This document shows positions 63,827-64,000 of a stretch of 64,000 nt of DNA, piece after piece. Position numbers and translations under genes: made by a program. The notes below the pieces were generated by a model. That model was not told the DNA's origin. It made no database searches and saw only the letters and a program-made list of their open reading frames with translations. Location: the NCBI GenBank assembly GCA_964036155.1, contig OZ038423.1:29837249-29901248 (forward strand), given 5' to 3'. This DNA comes from Diploscapter coronatus (Eukaryota; Nematoda; Chromadorea; Rhabditida; Rhabditidae). The number at the start of each line of letters is the position of its first letter. The stretch's first letter is position 1.

Positions 63827-64000
63827 TGAAACAAATCAAACTACGAAAATATGATGGATAATAATTCTGAAGTAGATGTCTTCCTCTCTAGTAATATGCA
63901 ATTCATTTCGCATTTTCAAACCCTCTTTTCGAAACAAGGTTTCCTTTTCTTGTACAATTTGAAACTTGATTGAAGAAGAAACATAAGAATTAATGGCAAC

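Noticed and set aside
1..64000. Prokaryotic features (operators, CRISPR arrays, integrons, phage)
   Set aside because: Intron-rich genes with nematode splice signals show this is eukaryotic nuclear DNA; no regularly spaced repeats were seen.

Overview
The window looks like nuclear DNA of a nematode, most likely a rhabditid related to but distinct from Caenorhabditis elegans. The evidence is AT-rich sequence, many introns of about 45-60 bases ending in TTTCAG-like acceptors, acceptor-like sites directly upstream of start codons (spliced-leader trans-splicing), nematode-type chemoreceptors, and a nearly full-length orthologue of C. elegans GON-1. Exon structures below were read by hand from splice signals, reading-frame continuity and recall of the families, so exon edges may be off by a few bases. 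No database search was run.

Layout. Bases 1-2400 hold one unassigned candidate exon and a palindromic element. A tandem pair of F-box/Kelch genes (2438-3722 and 4690-5971, both minus) sits in a duplicated segment. Two paralogous serpentine chemoreceptor genes follow (7377-8667 and 9552-11393, both minus), with dispersed repeats around them. The centre is gon-1 (13830-29821, minus), a secreted ADAMTS metalloprotease of about 48 exons and about 2,150 residues with prodomain, zinc protease, disintegrin-like, Cys-rich and spacer regions, a long thrombospondin type 1 array and a GON domain. Upstream of it lies about 19 kb without a supportable protein gene, with alternating purine-rich and pyrimidine-rich blocks and a mariner-like miniature element.

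The right third is denser: a LAPTM-like four-pass membrane protein (49240-51835, minus), splicing factor SPF45/RBM17 (52420-55349, plus), peroxisomal RING ligase PEX2/prx-2 (55831-57194, plus), a 55-residue single-pass membrane protein with phospholamban-like layout (60000-60669, minus), and the C-terminal half of tafazzin/acl-3 (62309-63826, minus, continuing past the window). From memory, C. elegans prx-2 and acl-3 are close neighbours on chromosome IV (cosmid ZK809), so part of this block may be conserved synteny.

The genes do not form one pathway. The left side is a typical fast-evolving nematode mix (F-box and chemoreceptor paralogues), and the right side is conserved housekeeping (splicing, peroxisome import, cardiolipin remodelling). 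The most interesting items are the phospholamban-like micropeptide, the mosaic divergence of the F-box/Kelch pair, the altered last splice junction in one receptor, a possible read-through isoform of gon-1, and families of intronic foldback elements shared between distant parts of the window.
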